50,184 bases of DNA. It comes from Sphingobacteriales bacterium (GTDB lineage Bacteria > Bacteroidota > Bacteroidia > Chitinophagales > Chitinophagaceae). Positions 1 through 7,289 of the stretch are shown here, piece after piece. The position numbers and the translations under genes were made by a program. The notes below the pieces were generated by a model that saw only the letters and a program-made list of their open reading frames with translations, had not been told where the DNA came from and made no database searches. Each line of letters begins with the position of its first letter. The first letter of the stretch is position 1. The stretch covers positions 1 through 50,184 of the forward strand of contig OMJB01000021.1 in assembly GCA_900299255.1 (NCBI GenBank), written 5' to 3'.

Positions 1-87
1 ATCACTTGAAAACTAAAAACTTTTAATTTAACTTCGTAAAATCAAGAAACACTATCTAACAATTAGTCCACTTTAGTTTGACTACAT

Positions 88-588
88 ACAGATACTGCCG
101 GTTGTGGTTTTGACGAAAAAACGGAAAACAAAAGCATATCTAATCCCGAGGAAGCAGAACTGTTATTTAAACATCTCGTGCGATTGGTTGCTGATTTAAG
201 TACGCATTATGCTCCTGCCCAGTTTCCCACCATTGCTGTAATTTCACCTTATAAATAGCAGCTGCATGTGCTGCAGGAGCAATTGCAGCATACACCTACG
301 CTACAGGCCTATGCGTACAAGATTTCTGTGAACACTATAGATAGCTTTCAGGGACAAGAACGGGACATTGTGTATATCAGCATGACGAGAAATAACACAG
401 ATGGTATAATTGGTTTCCTGTCTGACACCAGAAGAATGAATGTGGCAATGACACGTGCCCGGAAAAAGCTCATAGTAATTGGCGATAGTGCTACCCTTTC
501 CCGTCATCGATTTTATGAGGAGTTCATTGCACATGCCGAAAAACATAATGCTTACAAGAGTGCGTGGGAAGAAAACTGGAGTGCCTAA
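88..588 (+). pseudogene. C-terminal remnant of a Upf1/IGHMBP2-like SF1 helicase
   Basis: Reading the frame from about base 88 gives a typical superfamily 1 helicase C-terminus. It begins with a Walker-B-like DTAGCGFDE segment, followed by AVISPYK, TIDSFQGQERDIVY, RRMNVAMTRARKKL and VIGDSATL, which are motifs IV to VI of the AAA_12/UvrD_C_2-type helicases. The frame is broken by TAG at 256-258, exactly where the conserved SPYKxQ motif needs a glutamine, consistent with CAG to TAG. Before base 88 the similarity stops and a TGA lies at 79-81, so the N-terminal ATPase part is missing. The open segment after the TAG (from GTG 268) has no start context and cannot be an active helicase. It could be a sequencing error plus an upstream frameshift, but two separate defects favour real decay. 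Confidence 0.8.
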
Positions 589-665
589 ATGGGGATAAAA
601 AATGATGGGGGTATGTAAGGCATTGGTAAAAAGTGCTGGTTTAAGCCGCAGTCACTTCAATCTTT

Positions 666-694
666 TTTGCATTTAACAAAAATTGCTACATTCG
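666..694 (+). promoter_or_regulatory. Possible Bacteroidota promoter for the delta-60 protein
   Basis: TTTG (666-669) is followed after 17 bases by TACATTCG (687-694), a 7 of 8 match to the Bacteroidota -7 element TAnnTTTG. The start codon at 781 lies about 86 bases further on. Spacing is slightly shorter than the usual 19-21, so this is a tentative call. Confidence 0.35.
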
Positions 695-780
695 CTACCA
701 GTGTAAATGCCCCTAAGTCTGTGTGCAAGCACCTTTCACTAATAACTTCAACACCTGGAAAGTACATTAAATAGAAACTT

Positions 781-2367
781 ATGTCAAGAAGATACGTTTA
801 TCTTATTTTGTTGCTTTTTGTACCATCACTGTTGAAGGCTCAATCGGGTGTACTGGATACTACCTACAATGGCAACGGCGTAGCGATGTTTCCGCAAACA
901 ACTGCAGGCTCTGTAACATCTGTTATTTTGCAGGATGGCAGAACTGTTACAGGGGGAGTTACAATTTATTATTCAAAGATAGCCTTCTTTCTGGCATGCA
1001 TCACCACTAATGGAACGCTGGACAGTTCTTTCGGGGTCAATGGCTTCGCTTATGATTCTGTTCCAAACACCGTGGATTTGAACCTGTACAATATGACGCT
1101 TCAGCCAGACGGCAAAATTCTGCTGGTTGGCACACACGATACCGTTGACGGCGACCTGACCGGCATAATGGTGCGTTTTTTCCCAACAGGTGTTATTGAT
1201 TCGTCATTTGGTATCAACGGCAATGCTACTCTGGCATCGCCAGACGGGCTGCACCCATTGATCACTTTTGCCGCAAAAGTTCAGCCAGATGGGCACATAC
1301 TTGGTGCGGGCGGGTATCAGCGTAGTTTTTTACTTGCCCGTTTCACAAGTGAGGGGCACCTGGATAGTACCTATGCATCACGGGGCATAGCCCAGCTGGC
1401 TATAGGAGGAGCCGGAAGCTATGGCGGAGCAAAAGACCTGGTCATTCAGCCTGATGGCAAAGTGGTGCTTACCGGCGCACAGTATAATTCGGGGGTCTAT
1501 TTTGTGGCTGTTATCAGGTATAAAACTGACGGAACTATTGACTCAACCTTTGGCACAAACGGCGCAACCGTGACCAGTGTGCTTGGGTATTACGACGATC
1601 CGAATTCCGTACTCCTGCAGAGCGACGGAAAGATTGTAGTAGCAGGTACAACTAATGTGGCACATGGTGGCATAACAGCAGACAATGCTTTTATGGCTTT
1701 GCGGTTCGATACTGCTGGGATACTGGATCCAACTTTTGGAACAAGTGGAATAACCGTAGCCAATTTTAATGTGATGAATGATTTTTGCGGCAATGCAGTG
1801 CTGCAGCCTGACGATAAATTAGTATTGGGCGGCTACGTTTCCACAGTGTCATATAATGTTAACTTCGCACTTTTGCGGCTCACTACTGACGGAATTCCGG
1901 ATACTTCTTTCAGCGCAAACGGCTTTGTAACCATAGATCTTTCGCCACCATCAAGTACACGGCTGGACTACGGTAATCATGTTAATATTCAGGCCGACGG
2001 GAAACTCGTGCTGACAGGTTATTCCAGGCTTTTGAGTACACCTACCATAACTGCAATGCGTTTTTTGAGCGGACTGCGGCTATCTGCTTCTGATCTAAGA
2101 AAAGATATGGGGCGTGTAATTGTGTACCCAAACCCACTCGGTGCTACAGCCCGGCTTATTTTTGATGCTGATGAAACCGGATCACTGTCTGCCACACTTA
2201 TGGATATGACCGGCAGTAAAGTGGCAGAATTACTACACAACGCACATTGCAATAAAGGAGCTAATAATTTGTCGCTTCAAATACCTGCCGATCTGGCGCA
2301 GGGCAACTATCTTATCCGCATTACAGACGAAAATGGCCGCAGTGCTGTGATTAAAGTAACCAGGTAG
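781..2367 (+). CDS. Delta-60 repeat secreted protein with T9SS sorting domain
   Basis: 528 residues. An N-terminal signal peptide (residues 1-21, ending LLKAQ) is followed by about seven copies of a roughly 55-60-residue unit carrying D-[ST]-x-[FY]-x3-G (DTTYNGNG, DSSFGVNG, DSSFGING, DSTFGTNG, DPTFGTSG, DTSFSANG) and QPDGKIxxxG. These are the delta-60 repeats that form a beta-propeller-like fold. From about residue 448 (YPNP) to the end is a Por/T9SS type A sorting domain ending in a basic IKVTR tail. The protein should therefore be exported by Sec, cross the outer membrane through T9SS and be released or anchored at the surface. No enzymatic motif is visible; binding or adhesion is only a guess. 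It stands alone, convergent with the PhnA-like gene. Confidence 0.88.
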   Translation: MSRRYVYLILLLFVPSLLKAQSGVLDTTYNGNGVAMFPQTTAGSVTSVILQDGRTVTGGVTIYYSKIAFFLACITTNGTLDSSFGVNGFAYDSVPNTVDLNLYNMTLQPDGKILLVGTHDTVDGDLTGIMVRFFPTGVIDSSFGINGNATLASPDGLHPLITFAAKVQPDGHILGAGGYQRSFLLARFTSEGHLDSTYASRGIAQLAIGGAGSYGGAKDLVIQPDGKVVLTGAQYNSGVYFVAVIRYKTDGTIDSTFGTNGATVTSVLGYYDDPNSVLLQSDGKIVVAGTTNVAHGGITADNAFMALRFDTAGILDPTFGTSGITVANFNVMNDFCGNAVLQPDDKLVLGGYVSTVSYNVNFALLRLTTDGIPDTSFSANGFVTIDLSPPSSTRLDYGNHVNIQADGKLVLTGYSRLLSTPTITAMRFLSGLRLSASDLRKDMGRVIVYPNPLGATARLIFDADETGSLSATLMDMTGSKVAELLHNAHCNKGANNLSLQIPADLAQGNYLIRITDENGRSAVIKVTR

Positions 2368-2407
2368 CTGTGGTAGGGTGCAAATAAACAACGGTAATTT
2401 TCTGCAA

Positions 2408-2441
2408 CAAGTATCTTATCTGTTGCCAAATAAGATACTTG
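2408..2441. terminator. 12-bp perfect hairpin between convergent genes
   Basis: CAAGTATCTTAT (2408-2419) pairs perfectly with ATAAGATACTTG (2430-2441) across a 10-base loop. It lies between the stop codons of the delta-60 gene and the convergent PhnA-like gene, so a two-way transcription stop is likely, although neither side has a long T tract. Confidence 0.6.
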
Positions 2442-2499
2442 TCCAGTTGGTTAATTAAGATTATCTGCGTGTGGAGTTGTTTTGCAACAGTGCTGAAAA

Positions 2500-3084
2500 T
2501 TAACTGCCCTGCTTTCTTACGTATTTTGTCAGTATCACTATTACCTGACCTTCTATTTTGCCTTCAATCTGCTCGGTATTGTCTTCTACCAACCGGATGT
2601 TTTTTACAACCGTACCCATTTTGGCATTCAGCGTTGTTCCTTTCACATCCAGTGATTTAGTGAGCACAATGGTATCACCTGTCTGCAGCACATTGCCATT
2701 GCAGTCTTTATGCAGATCTGCACTGCCGTCGTTATCGTGGTCACCTGTAGCCTTAGCCCAGGCCAGTGTATCATCATCCAGATACATCATGTCCAGACTT
2801 TCCATTGCCCAGCTTTCGTTCCTGAAGCGGTTAAGCATGCGCCACGTAAGCACCTGTATACCCGGCACCTCGCTCCACATGGTTGTTGTCAGGAACTTCC
2901 AGTGGCTTGCATCCAGATCTTCCTTCTTGTCTATCTGCGCCACACATTTGCTGCACAGCATCACCGAATTTTTTTCGTCGAAGCGATCCTGTGGTCCCAC
3001 CTCGTATAGTTTCAGATTGATAGCTGACTGGCACAGTTCGCATTTATTTTCGCCTCTCTTAAGTAACTGATCTTCAAGTTTCAT
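2500..3084 (-). CDS. PhnA/YjdM-like zinc-ribbon protein
   Basis: 194 residues. The N-terminus has a zinc ribbon with two CxxC knuckles (C15/C18 and C44/C47), and the C-terminal 70 residues form the PhnA domain (CNGNVLQTGDTIVLTKSLDVKG, here read from about residue 128, then KGTTLNAKMGTVVKNIRL). The middle part (about residues 50-125) is the longer linker seen in the Bacteroidota members, giving 194 residues against about 111 in E. coli YjdM. Despite the name, the E. coli homologue is not required for phosphonate use, and the function is unknown; a cytoplasmic nucleic-acid or metal-binding role is inferred from the ribbon. It is divergent from the phosphopantetheinyl transferase gene, with 101 bases between the starts. 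Confidence 0.85.
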   Translation of the reverse strand: MKLEDQLLKRGENKCELCQSAINLKLYEVGPQDRFDEKNSVMLCSKCVAQIDKKEDLDASHWKFLTTTMWSEVPGIQVLTWRMLNRFRNESWAMESLDMMYLDDDTLAWAKATGDHDNDGSADLHKDCNGNVLQTGDTIVLTKSLDVKGTTLNAKMGTVVKNIRLVEDNTEQIEGKIEGQVIVILTKYVRKQGS

Positions 3085-3185
3085 ATATAGCCTATAATGG
3101 CGCGAAGGTAATTAAATTACTGTTTACCTTATTGCACCGGATGAATGCTGCATGCTTTGGGTAATATTGCGTAATTTGGAAATCA

Positions 3186-3884
3186 ATGGAGCGTCCTCAA
3201 CTTTTCCTGATGCCTACAGATGATGAAACTGATCTGTTGGAACACCTGCCGTTTGAGCTACCAGCGGACCAGTATGAAATAGCCAGAAGTTACAGAAAAG
3301 TCAACGACCGTAACAATTTTGTTGCAGCAAGATGGCTCCTTGTTGAATTTTTTAAAGAACAGAGAGTTGACTTCAATCTCAATGATTTGCAGTACACAGA
3401 TGCCGGCAAACCTTTTTTAAATAATGGGTACCATTTCAGTATTGCTCACACTAAAGGAATGGTCGGATTATTGGTCGGTACTACACCTGTAGGGCTGGAC
3501 ATTGAACTCATTAAACCCATTGAAAACTATTATGAGTTCAGTGAAGTACTGACTGCCGGCGAACTGGATACAATAGCACGCTCAGGTCTGCAAACCTTTT
3601 TCAGGTTCTGGACTGCTAAAGAAGCTATCCTCAAATTAACAGGCGATGGGATCGTTAATTCAGGGCTGGTTAATTCAATTTTATTCCCACAACCCAATAC
3701 TGCGATTCTAAAATATCATGCTTACACATTGCAGCCATTTATTATTCCCGGAAATATCTTTGCCACTGTGGCCCAGATGCAGTCTGCCAATATTGATTTA
3801 ACAGAGTACTACTACGTCACAGAGGTAGCCGGGAACCGGTCATTGAAATATGATAATATCAAAATCATCCCGTTTGTTGGTTAA
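3186..3884 (+). CDS. 4'-phosphopantetheinyl transferase superfamily protein (Sfp type)
   Basis: 232 residues. It transfers the phosphopantetheine arm of coenzyme A onto a serine of acyl- or peptidyl-carrier proteins. Family motifs are in the expected order: GKPFL (74-78), FSIAHTKG (84-91), VGLDIE with the Mg-binding Asp/Glu pair (102-107) and FWTAKEAILK (141-150). The length matches the Sfp/Gsp class rather than the short AcpS class. No polyketide or peptide synthase gene lies nearby, so its carrier protein is probably encoded elsewhere, or it is the general ACP-activating enzyme. A -7-like TAATTTG lies at 3172-3178, only 7 bases before the start codon. Confidence 0.88.
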   Translation: MERPQLFLMPTDDETDLLEHLPFELPADQYEIARSYRKVNDRNNFVAARWLLVEFFKEQRVDFNLNDLQYTDAGKPFLNNGYHFSIAHTKGMVGLLVGTTPVGLDIELIKPIENYYEFSEVLTAGELDTIARSGLQTFFRFWTAKEAILKLTGDGIVNSGLVNSILFPQPNTAILKYHAYTLQPFIIPGNIFATVAQMQSANIDLTEYYYVTEVAGNRSLKYDNIKIIPFVG

Positions 3885-3913
3885 CCCGGCATCAGCAATT
3901 ACTATAACTGGCT

Positions 3914-3947
3914 TTTGTGTTTTTGCCTTAATAAAACAGTAATTTTG
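3914..3947 (+). promoter_or_regulatory. Candidate promoter of mqnC
   Basis: TAATTTTG (3940-3947) matches the TAnnTTTG element exactly; TTTG at 3914-3917 lies 22 bases upstream. The mqnC start codon follows 15 bases downstream, so the leader would be about 10 bases. Confidence 0.45.
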
Positions 3948-3962
3948 CTTTAAAATAATACG

Positions 3963-5084
3963 ATGCAATTATCCGGTTTATACGAGCGTGCCCTGCGTTT
4001 TGAGTTCCTGAGTATTGAAGAAGGTATTTACCTTTTTGAACATGCTCCGCTCACAGAATTAATGTATGTGGCAAATGAACTGCGTAAAATTCAGGTACCT
4101 CATGGCAAGGTTACCTGGATCATAGACCGGAATATGAATACTACCAACGTTTGCGTGGCCAATTGCAAATTCTGTAATTTTTACCGCATACCCGGCCACC
4201 CTGAAGCGTACATTACAGACATAGACACTTACAAGATAAAGATCGAAGAAACCTTCAGATACGGTGGCGAGCAACTGCTGCTGCAGGGGGGCCACCATCC
4301 TGAACTGGGCCTGGCCTACTATGTAGACCTCTTCAAAACACTGAAGCAATTGTACCCTAATTTGAAGCTACATGCACTGGGGCCGCCGGAGATAGCTCAT
4401 ATAACTAAGCTGGGAAACAGCACACACAGTGCAGTGCTGAAAGCACTGATAGAAGCCGGCCTGGACAGCCTGCCCGGCGCAGGTGCCGAAATACTCAATG
4501 ACCGCGTACGGAGATTGGTTTCAAACGGCAAATGCGGTGCGCAGGAATGGCTGGATGTGATGCACGAAGCTCATATGCAGGGCCTTACCACCAGCGCCAC
4601 CATGATGTTTGGCCATGTGGAAACACTGTACGAACGGTTTGAGCATCTGGTAAAACTGCGTGAGGTACAGGCTCAAAAGCCCGCAGACGCCAAAGGCTTT
4701 CTGGCGTTCATCCCCTGGACGTTCCAGGATGTGGATACACTGCTGCAGAAAATACGTGGTACAAAAAATCTTACTACAGCCGAGGAGTACATCCGAATGA
4801 TAGCCATGAGCCGCATTATGCTGCCCAATGTTAAGAACATTCAGGCTTCGTGGCTTACTGTAGGTAAAGAGGTGGCACAGATCTGCCTTCATGCCGGCGC
4901 CAACGATTTCGGATCAATAATGATTGAGGAAAATGTAGTGAGTGCTGCGGGTGCCCCTCACAGGTTCACTGCAAAGAGTATACAGCAATCCATACGGGAT
5001 GCAGGGTTTGAGCCCCAACTCCGCAATCAGCAGTATGAATTCAGAAAGATGCCCGAACTGGAGGAACAGGTGATAACTTATTAA
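3963..5084 (+). CDS. mqnC: Cyclic dehypoxanthinyl futalosine synthase
   Basis: 373 residues. A radical-SAM enzyme that cyclises dehypoxanthine futalosine in the futalosine branch of menaquinone biosynthesis. The cluster-binding cysteines sit in C64-VAN-C68-KF-C71, followed by the family-specific LLLQGGHHPELGL and the TLYERFEHL/FLAFIPWTFQ blocks. The length is the usual one for MqnC; the related aminofutalosine synthase MqnE lacks the GGHHP form. The gene is monocistronic here, with no other mqn gene in the window. This implies that the organism makes menaquinone without the MenF-MenD route, as many Bacteroidota do. Confidence 0.93.
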   Translation: MQLSGLYERALRFEFLSIEEGIYLFEHAPLTELMYVANELRKIQVPHGKVTWIIDRNMNTTNVCVANCKFCNFYRIPGHPEAYITDIDTYKIKIEETFRYGGEQLLLQGGHHPELGLAYYVDLFKTLKQLYPNLKLHALGPPEIAHITKLGNSTHSAVLKALIEAGLDSLPGAGAEILNDRVRRLVSNGKCGAQEWLDVMHEAHMQGLTTSATMMFGHVETLYERFEHLVKLREVQAQKPADAKGFLAFIPWTFQDVDTLLQKIRGTKNLTTAEEYIRMIAMSRIMLPNVKNIQASWLTVGKEVAQICLHAGANDFGSIMIEENVVSAAGAPHRFTAKSIQQSIRDAGFEPQLRNQQYEFRKMPELEEQVITY

Positions 5085-5095
5085 CCCCAAACCCC

Positions 5096-5118
5096 TCCCG
5101 TTGAGAAAACGGGACTTT
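5096..5118 (+). terminator. Short hairpin after mqnC
   Basis: TCCCGTT (5096-5102) and AACGGGA (5108-5114) form a 7-bp stem with a 5-base loop, followed by CTTTG. This is a modest rho-independent terminator candidate 11 bases after the mqnC stop codon. Confidence 0.45.
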
Positions 5119-5222
5119 GTTCCGGTGCTTCACTGGTGAATAAATTTTCAGCTGAAGAACTGTCTTCGGGCAGGTTAGTGTTGCCAGGAAGGGACAAAAC
5201 TATAAGGGGGGCTTTTCGTTAT

Positions 5223-5597
5223 TTAGTGGCTTCTGGATTTAAGGTAGGCTTCGATTTTCGCGATCACGAATCCCATGTTCTTTTCCACCTGCTCATTGGT
5301 AAATCTGATAAAAGAAAGTCCTTCTGCTTCTAAATTTTTTTGCCTTTCTGCATCCTTCATGGCTGTTTCAATTTCTGCATGAACATTACCATCTACTTCA
5401 ATTATCAGCTTTAGAGAATGGCAATAGAAGTCTGCTATATAAATACTGAGAGGGTGTTGTCGTCTGAACTTATAACCTAAAGGCCTTTGTTGCAGATAAG
5501 ACCATAAAACTATTTCAGCGTGTGTAGGATTATGTCTTTGCCGTTTGGCATTTTCAAACAATGTACTCCCTGCCCCTAAAAACATTTTCTTTTTCAT
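5223..5597 (-). CDS. DUF559 (Vsr-like) endonuclease-domain protein
   Basis: 124 residues from the ATG at 5597. An in-frame ATG at 5654 exists, but it lies inside the hairpin that terminates dnaN, and the residues after it are not family-like, so the inner start is preferred. The protein has the DUF559 pattern: NPTHAEIVLWSYL, GYKFRRQHPL, YIADFYCHSLKLIIEVDG, then AERQKNLEAEGLSFIRFTNEQV. The A-D-F-Y-C and E-V-D-G segments match the active-site strand of the restriction-endonuclease/Vsr fold. Family members are small, widespread in Bacteroidota and often scattered as single genes; a DNA-nicking or repair role is inferred only. It follows dnaN but is separated from it by a terminator. Confidence 0.82.
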   Translation of the reverse strand: MKKKMFLGAGSTLFENAKRQRHNPTHAEIVLWSYLQQRPLGYKFRRQHPLSIYIADFYCHSLKLIIEVDGNVHAEIETAMKDAERQKNLEAEGLSFIRFTNEQVEKNMGFVIAKIEAYLKSRSH

Positions 5598-5620
5598 GGC
5601 GACACAACTGATCGTAACTA

Positions 5621-5663
5621 AGTAAAAATACAAATGCCCAGTTGAATTCAACAACTGGGCATT
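5621..5663 (-). terminator. dnaN terminator hairpin
   Basis: Perfect 12-bp stem (5633-5644 with 5652-5663, arms AATGCCCAGTTG) and a 7-base loop. On the minus strand it is followed by TTGTATTTTTA, giving an intrinsic terminator 47 bases after the dnaN stop codon. Confidence 0.8.
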
Positions 5664-5687
5664 CTTTCAAAAGCTAAATAACTGGTT

Positions 5688-5718
5688 CCCCCTTCAGGGG
5701 GCCAGGGGGTTAAACCCC
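5688..5718. repeat. Nested G/C hairpins at the dnaN stop
   Basis: CCCCC-TTCA-GGGGG (5688-5701) is followed by GGGG-TTAAA-CCCC (about 5705-5718), which overlaps the last codons of dnaN. Two adjacent G/C-only stems are unusual in this AT-rich intergenic DNA. A similar AAACCCCTCCC run lies after mqnC at 5089-5099, so this may be a dispersed intergenic element. Confidence 0.45.
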
Positions 5719-6831
5719 TACCATCAGCGGCATCAGCAGCATAAGCAGGTCTTCATTTTCAGGCTTCTCCATAGAGCGGAAGATACCGGCACGTGTTGGC
5801 GTACTCAGTTCCACCTGTATCTCATCCCCATCGAGGTTGTTCACCATTTCCACCATCAGCTTGGCATTGAAGGCTATTTTCATATCCTCACCGCTGTATT
5901 GGCAGCTCAGCATTTCCTTGCCTTCGTAAGAAAAGTCAATATCCTGCGCGCTGATCTGCAGGGCATTACCATTAATATCCAGCACTACCTGATTAGTAGT
6001 TTTATTGGCAAATATGCTTACCCTGCGGAGTGCACTAACAAAATCTGCCCTGTTCAATGTGAGCCTGTATGGATTATCTACTGGTATTACTGCTTTATAG
6101 TCCGGGAAACGCGCGTCTATGAGCCGGCAACTCAGGCTCAGATGCGCACCTGTAACAAACAAATGGCTGCCGTTGTATGCCAACTGCAGCAGCGTTTCGT
6201 CTGCGGCTAGTGTAGCACGCAATTGCTGCAATGGCTTCTTTGGTACAACAAAATTTTCTTTTGCTGGGCAGCTGATATCTGTGCGGCGTATCTGCACCAG
6301 CCTGTGGGCATCAGTAGAAACGAATGAAATACTGTCTTTATCCAGTTCAAAATTAACGCCGGTCATAGCAGGGCGCAGTGTATCAGCGCTTACTGCAAAC
6401 AGTGTTTTGTTGATGCACTCCAGCAGTAAAATAGACGGCATTGTAAACTGGGTAGTATCTCCCGGAGCCGGCTCCTTCGGAAAATCATCTGCCTTTTCAC
6501 CACCTATACGGTACTTACCCACATCACTCGACATTTCGATGGATAAGTCACTTTCATTTACATTAAAAGTAATTGGCTGCTCCGGCAGATTCTTGAGGTA
6601 GTCTGTCAGTATTTTTGAGGGGATACAAATCCTTCCGTTGCCCTGAGCATCGTTTACCTCCATTTGCACACGCATCATTGTCTCCAGGTCGGTGGCTGTA
6701 AGTGTAAGTGTATTGCCTCTGAGCTCAAACAAAAAATCTTCCAGTACAGAGAGTACAGTATTTGCACTGATCACGCCACTGATCTGCTGCAGATTTTTGA
6801 GCAAGGCTGTTGATGTTACTATGAAACGCAT
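5710..6831 (-). CDS. dnaN: DNA polymerase III subunit beta (sliding clamp)
   Basis: 373 residues, the normal clamp length. It forms the ring that tethers the replicative polymerase to DNA. The three clamp domains are recognisable: the N-terminal FIVTSTALLKNLQQISGVI, the TLTLTATDLETMMR block, the middle FVSTDAHRLVQIRRT, the FPDYKAVIP segment and the C-terminal end LLMLLMPLMVGV, close to the usual M-P-M/L ending. It is not next to dnaA or recF, as is common in Bacteroidota. A perfect -7 element lies 20 bases before the start, and a strong hairpin lies downstream. Confidence 0.96.
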   Translation of the reverse strand: MRFIVTSTALLKNLQQISGVISANTVLSVLEDFLFELRGNTLTLTATDLETMMRVQMEVNDAQGNGRICIPSKILTDYLKNLPEQPITFNVNESDLSIEMSSDVGKYRIGGEKADDFPKEPAPGDTTQFTMPSILLLECINKTLFAVSADTLRPAMTGVNFELDKDSISFVSTDAHRLVQIRRTDISCPAKENFVVPKKPLQQLRATLAADETLLQLAYNGSHLFVTGAHLSLSCRLIDARFPDYKAVIPVDNPYRLTLNRADFVSALRRVSIFANKTTNQVVLDINGNALQISAQDIDFSYEGKEMLSCQYSGEDMKIAFNAKLMVEMVNNLDGDEIQVELSTPTRAGIFRSMEKPENEDLLMLLMPLMVGV

Positions 6832-6850
6832 TGGTATTGTGGATTTTTAA

Positions 6851-6858
6851 CAAAGATA
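6851..6858 (-). promoter_or_regulatory. -7 element of dnaN
   Basis: On the minus strand this reads TATCTTTG, an exact TAnnTTTG match placed 19 bases before the dnaN start codon. No good TTTG at the expected -33 distance was found. Confidence 0.5.
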
Positions 6859-6933
6859 TTTTAAATAAAGCCAAAATTAAATGCCATGAAGTCAAAAGAG
6901 GGAAATGTGGATAAATAACGCTGCTGTTGGGAA

Positions 6934-7098
6934 TTAATCACTGCTGTTTTTCCGCGTCAAACCCAACACCAGAGATATTAAGGCAAGCACTGCCAGAATA
7001 TGAATAACGTTTCCTTCATGCGGCCACACAAAATAGCCCAGAACCCAGCCGAGGATCAGCAATATTGCAATAAAGTACAGCAGGTTACGGAGAATCAT
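6934..7098 (-). CDS. Small two-helix membrane protein, lmo0937 type
   Basis: 54 residues, start ATG at 7098 and stop TAA at 6934-6936. It has two hydrophobic helices (about residues 5-24 and 31-47) separated by a short WPHEGN turn, and ends in a charged TRKNSSD tail. The pattern NLLYFIAILLILGWVLGYF followed by HILAVLALISL matches the lmo0937 (DUF5670) family of inner-membrane miniproteins, which have no known function. A near-match to the -7 element (TACTTTTA on the minus strand) lies upstream. It lies between alaS and dnaN but is probably transcribed alone. Confidence 0.78.
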   Translation of the reverse strand: MILRNLLYFIAILLILGWVLGYFVWPHEGNVIHILAVLALISLVLGLTRKNSSD

Positions 7099-7289
7099 GG
7101 TCTGTTACTGTAAAAGTAATAAATCCGTTATAATTAGTAAAACCTTTCATTCATTTACAGTAAATTAAAATACAAGTTGCCTTGTCTTCCTGTGCCATAA
7201 AAAACGGAATTCCTTAGTAATCTTCCACAACACGCAGACGTTTTTTCTGCTTCTGCAGGTTGTTTTCAAATCGATAACAGATAACTTAT

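Noticed and set aside
5136-5333. 65-codon plus-strand reading overlapping the DUF559 gene
   Set aside because: The 3' half is antisense to a recognised gene, and the 5' half has no similarity; it begins within the mqnC downstream hairpin region.
7214-7288. Plausible protein-like tail (ENNLQKQKKRLRVVEDY) on the minus strand after alaS
   Set aside because: It is closed upstream by a stop at 7286-7288, with no ATG between, and only about 24 codons long; no domain.
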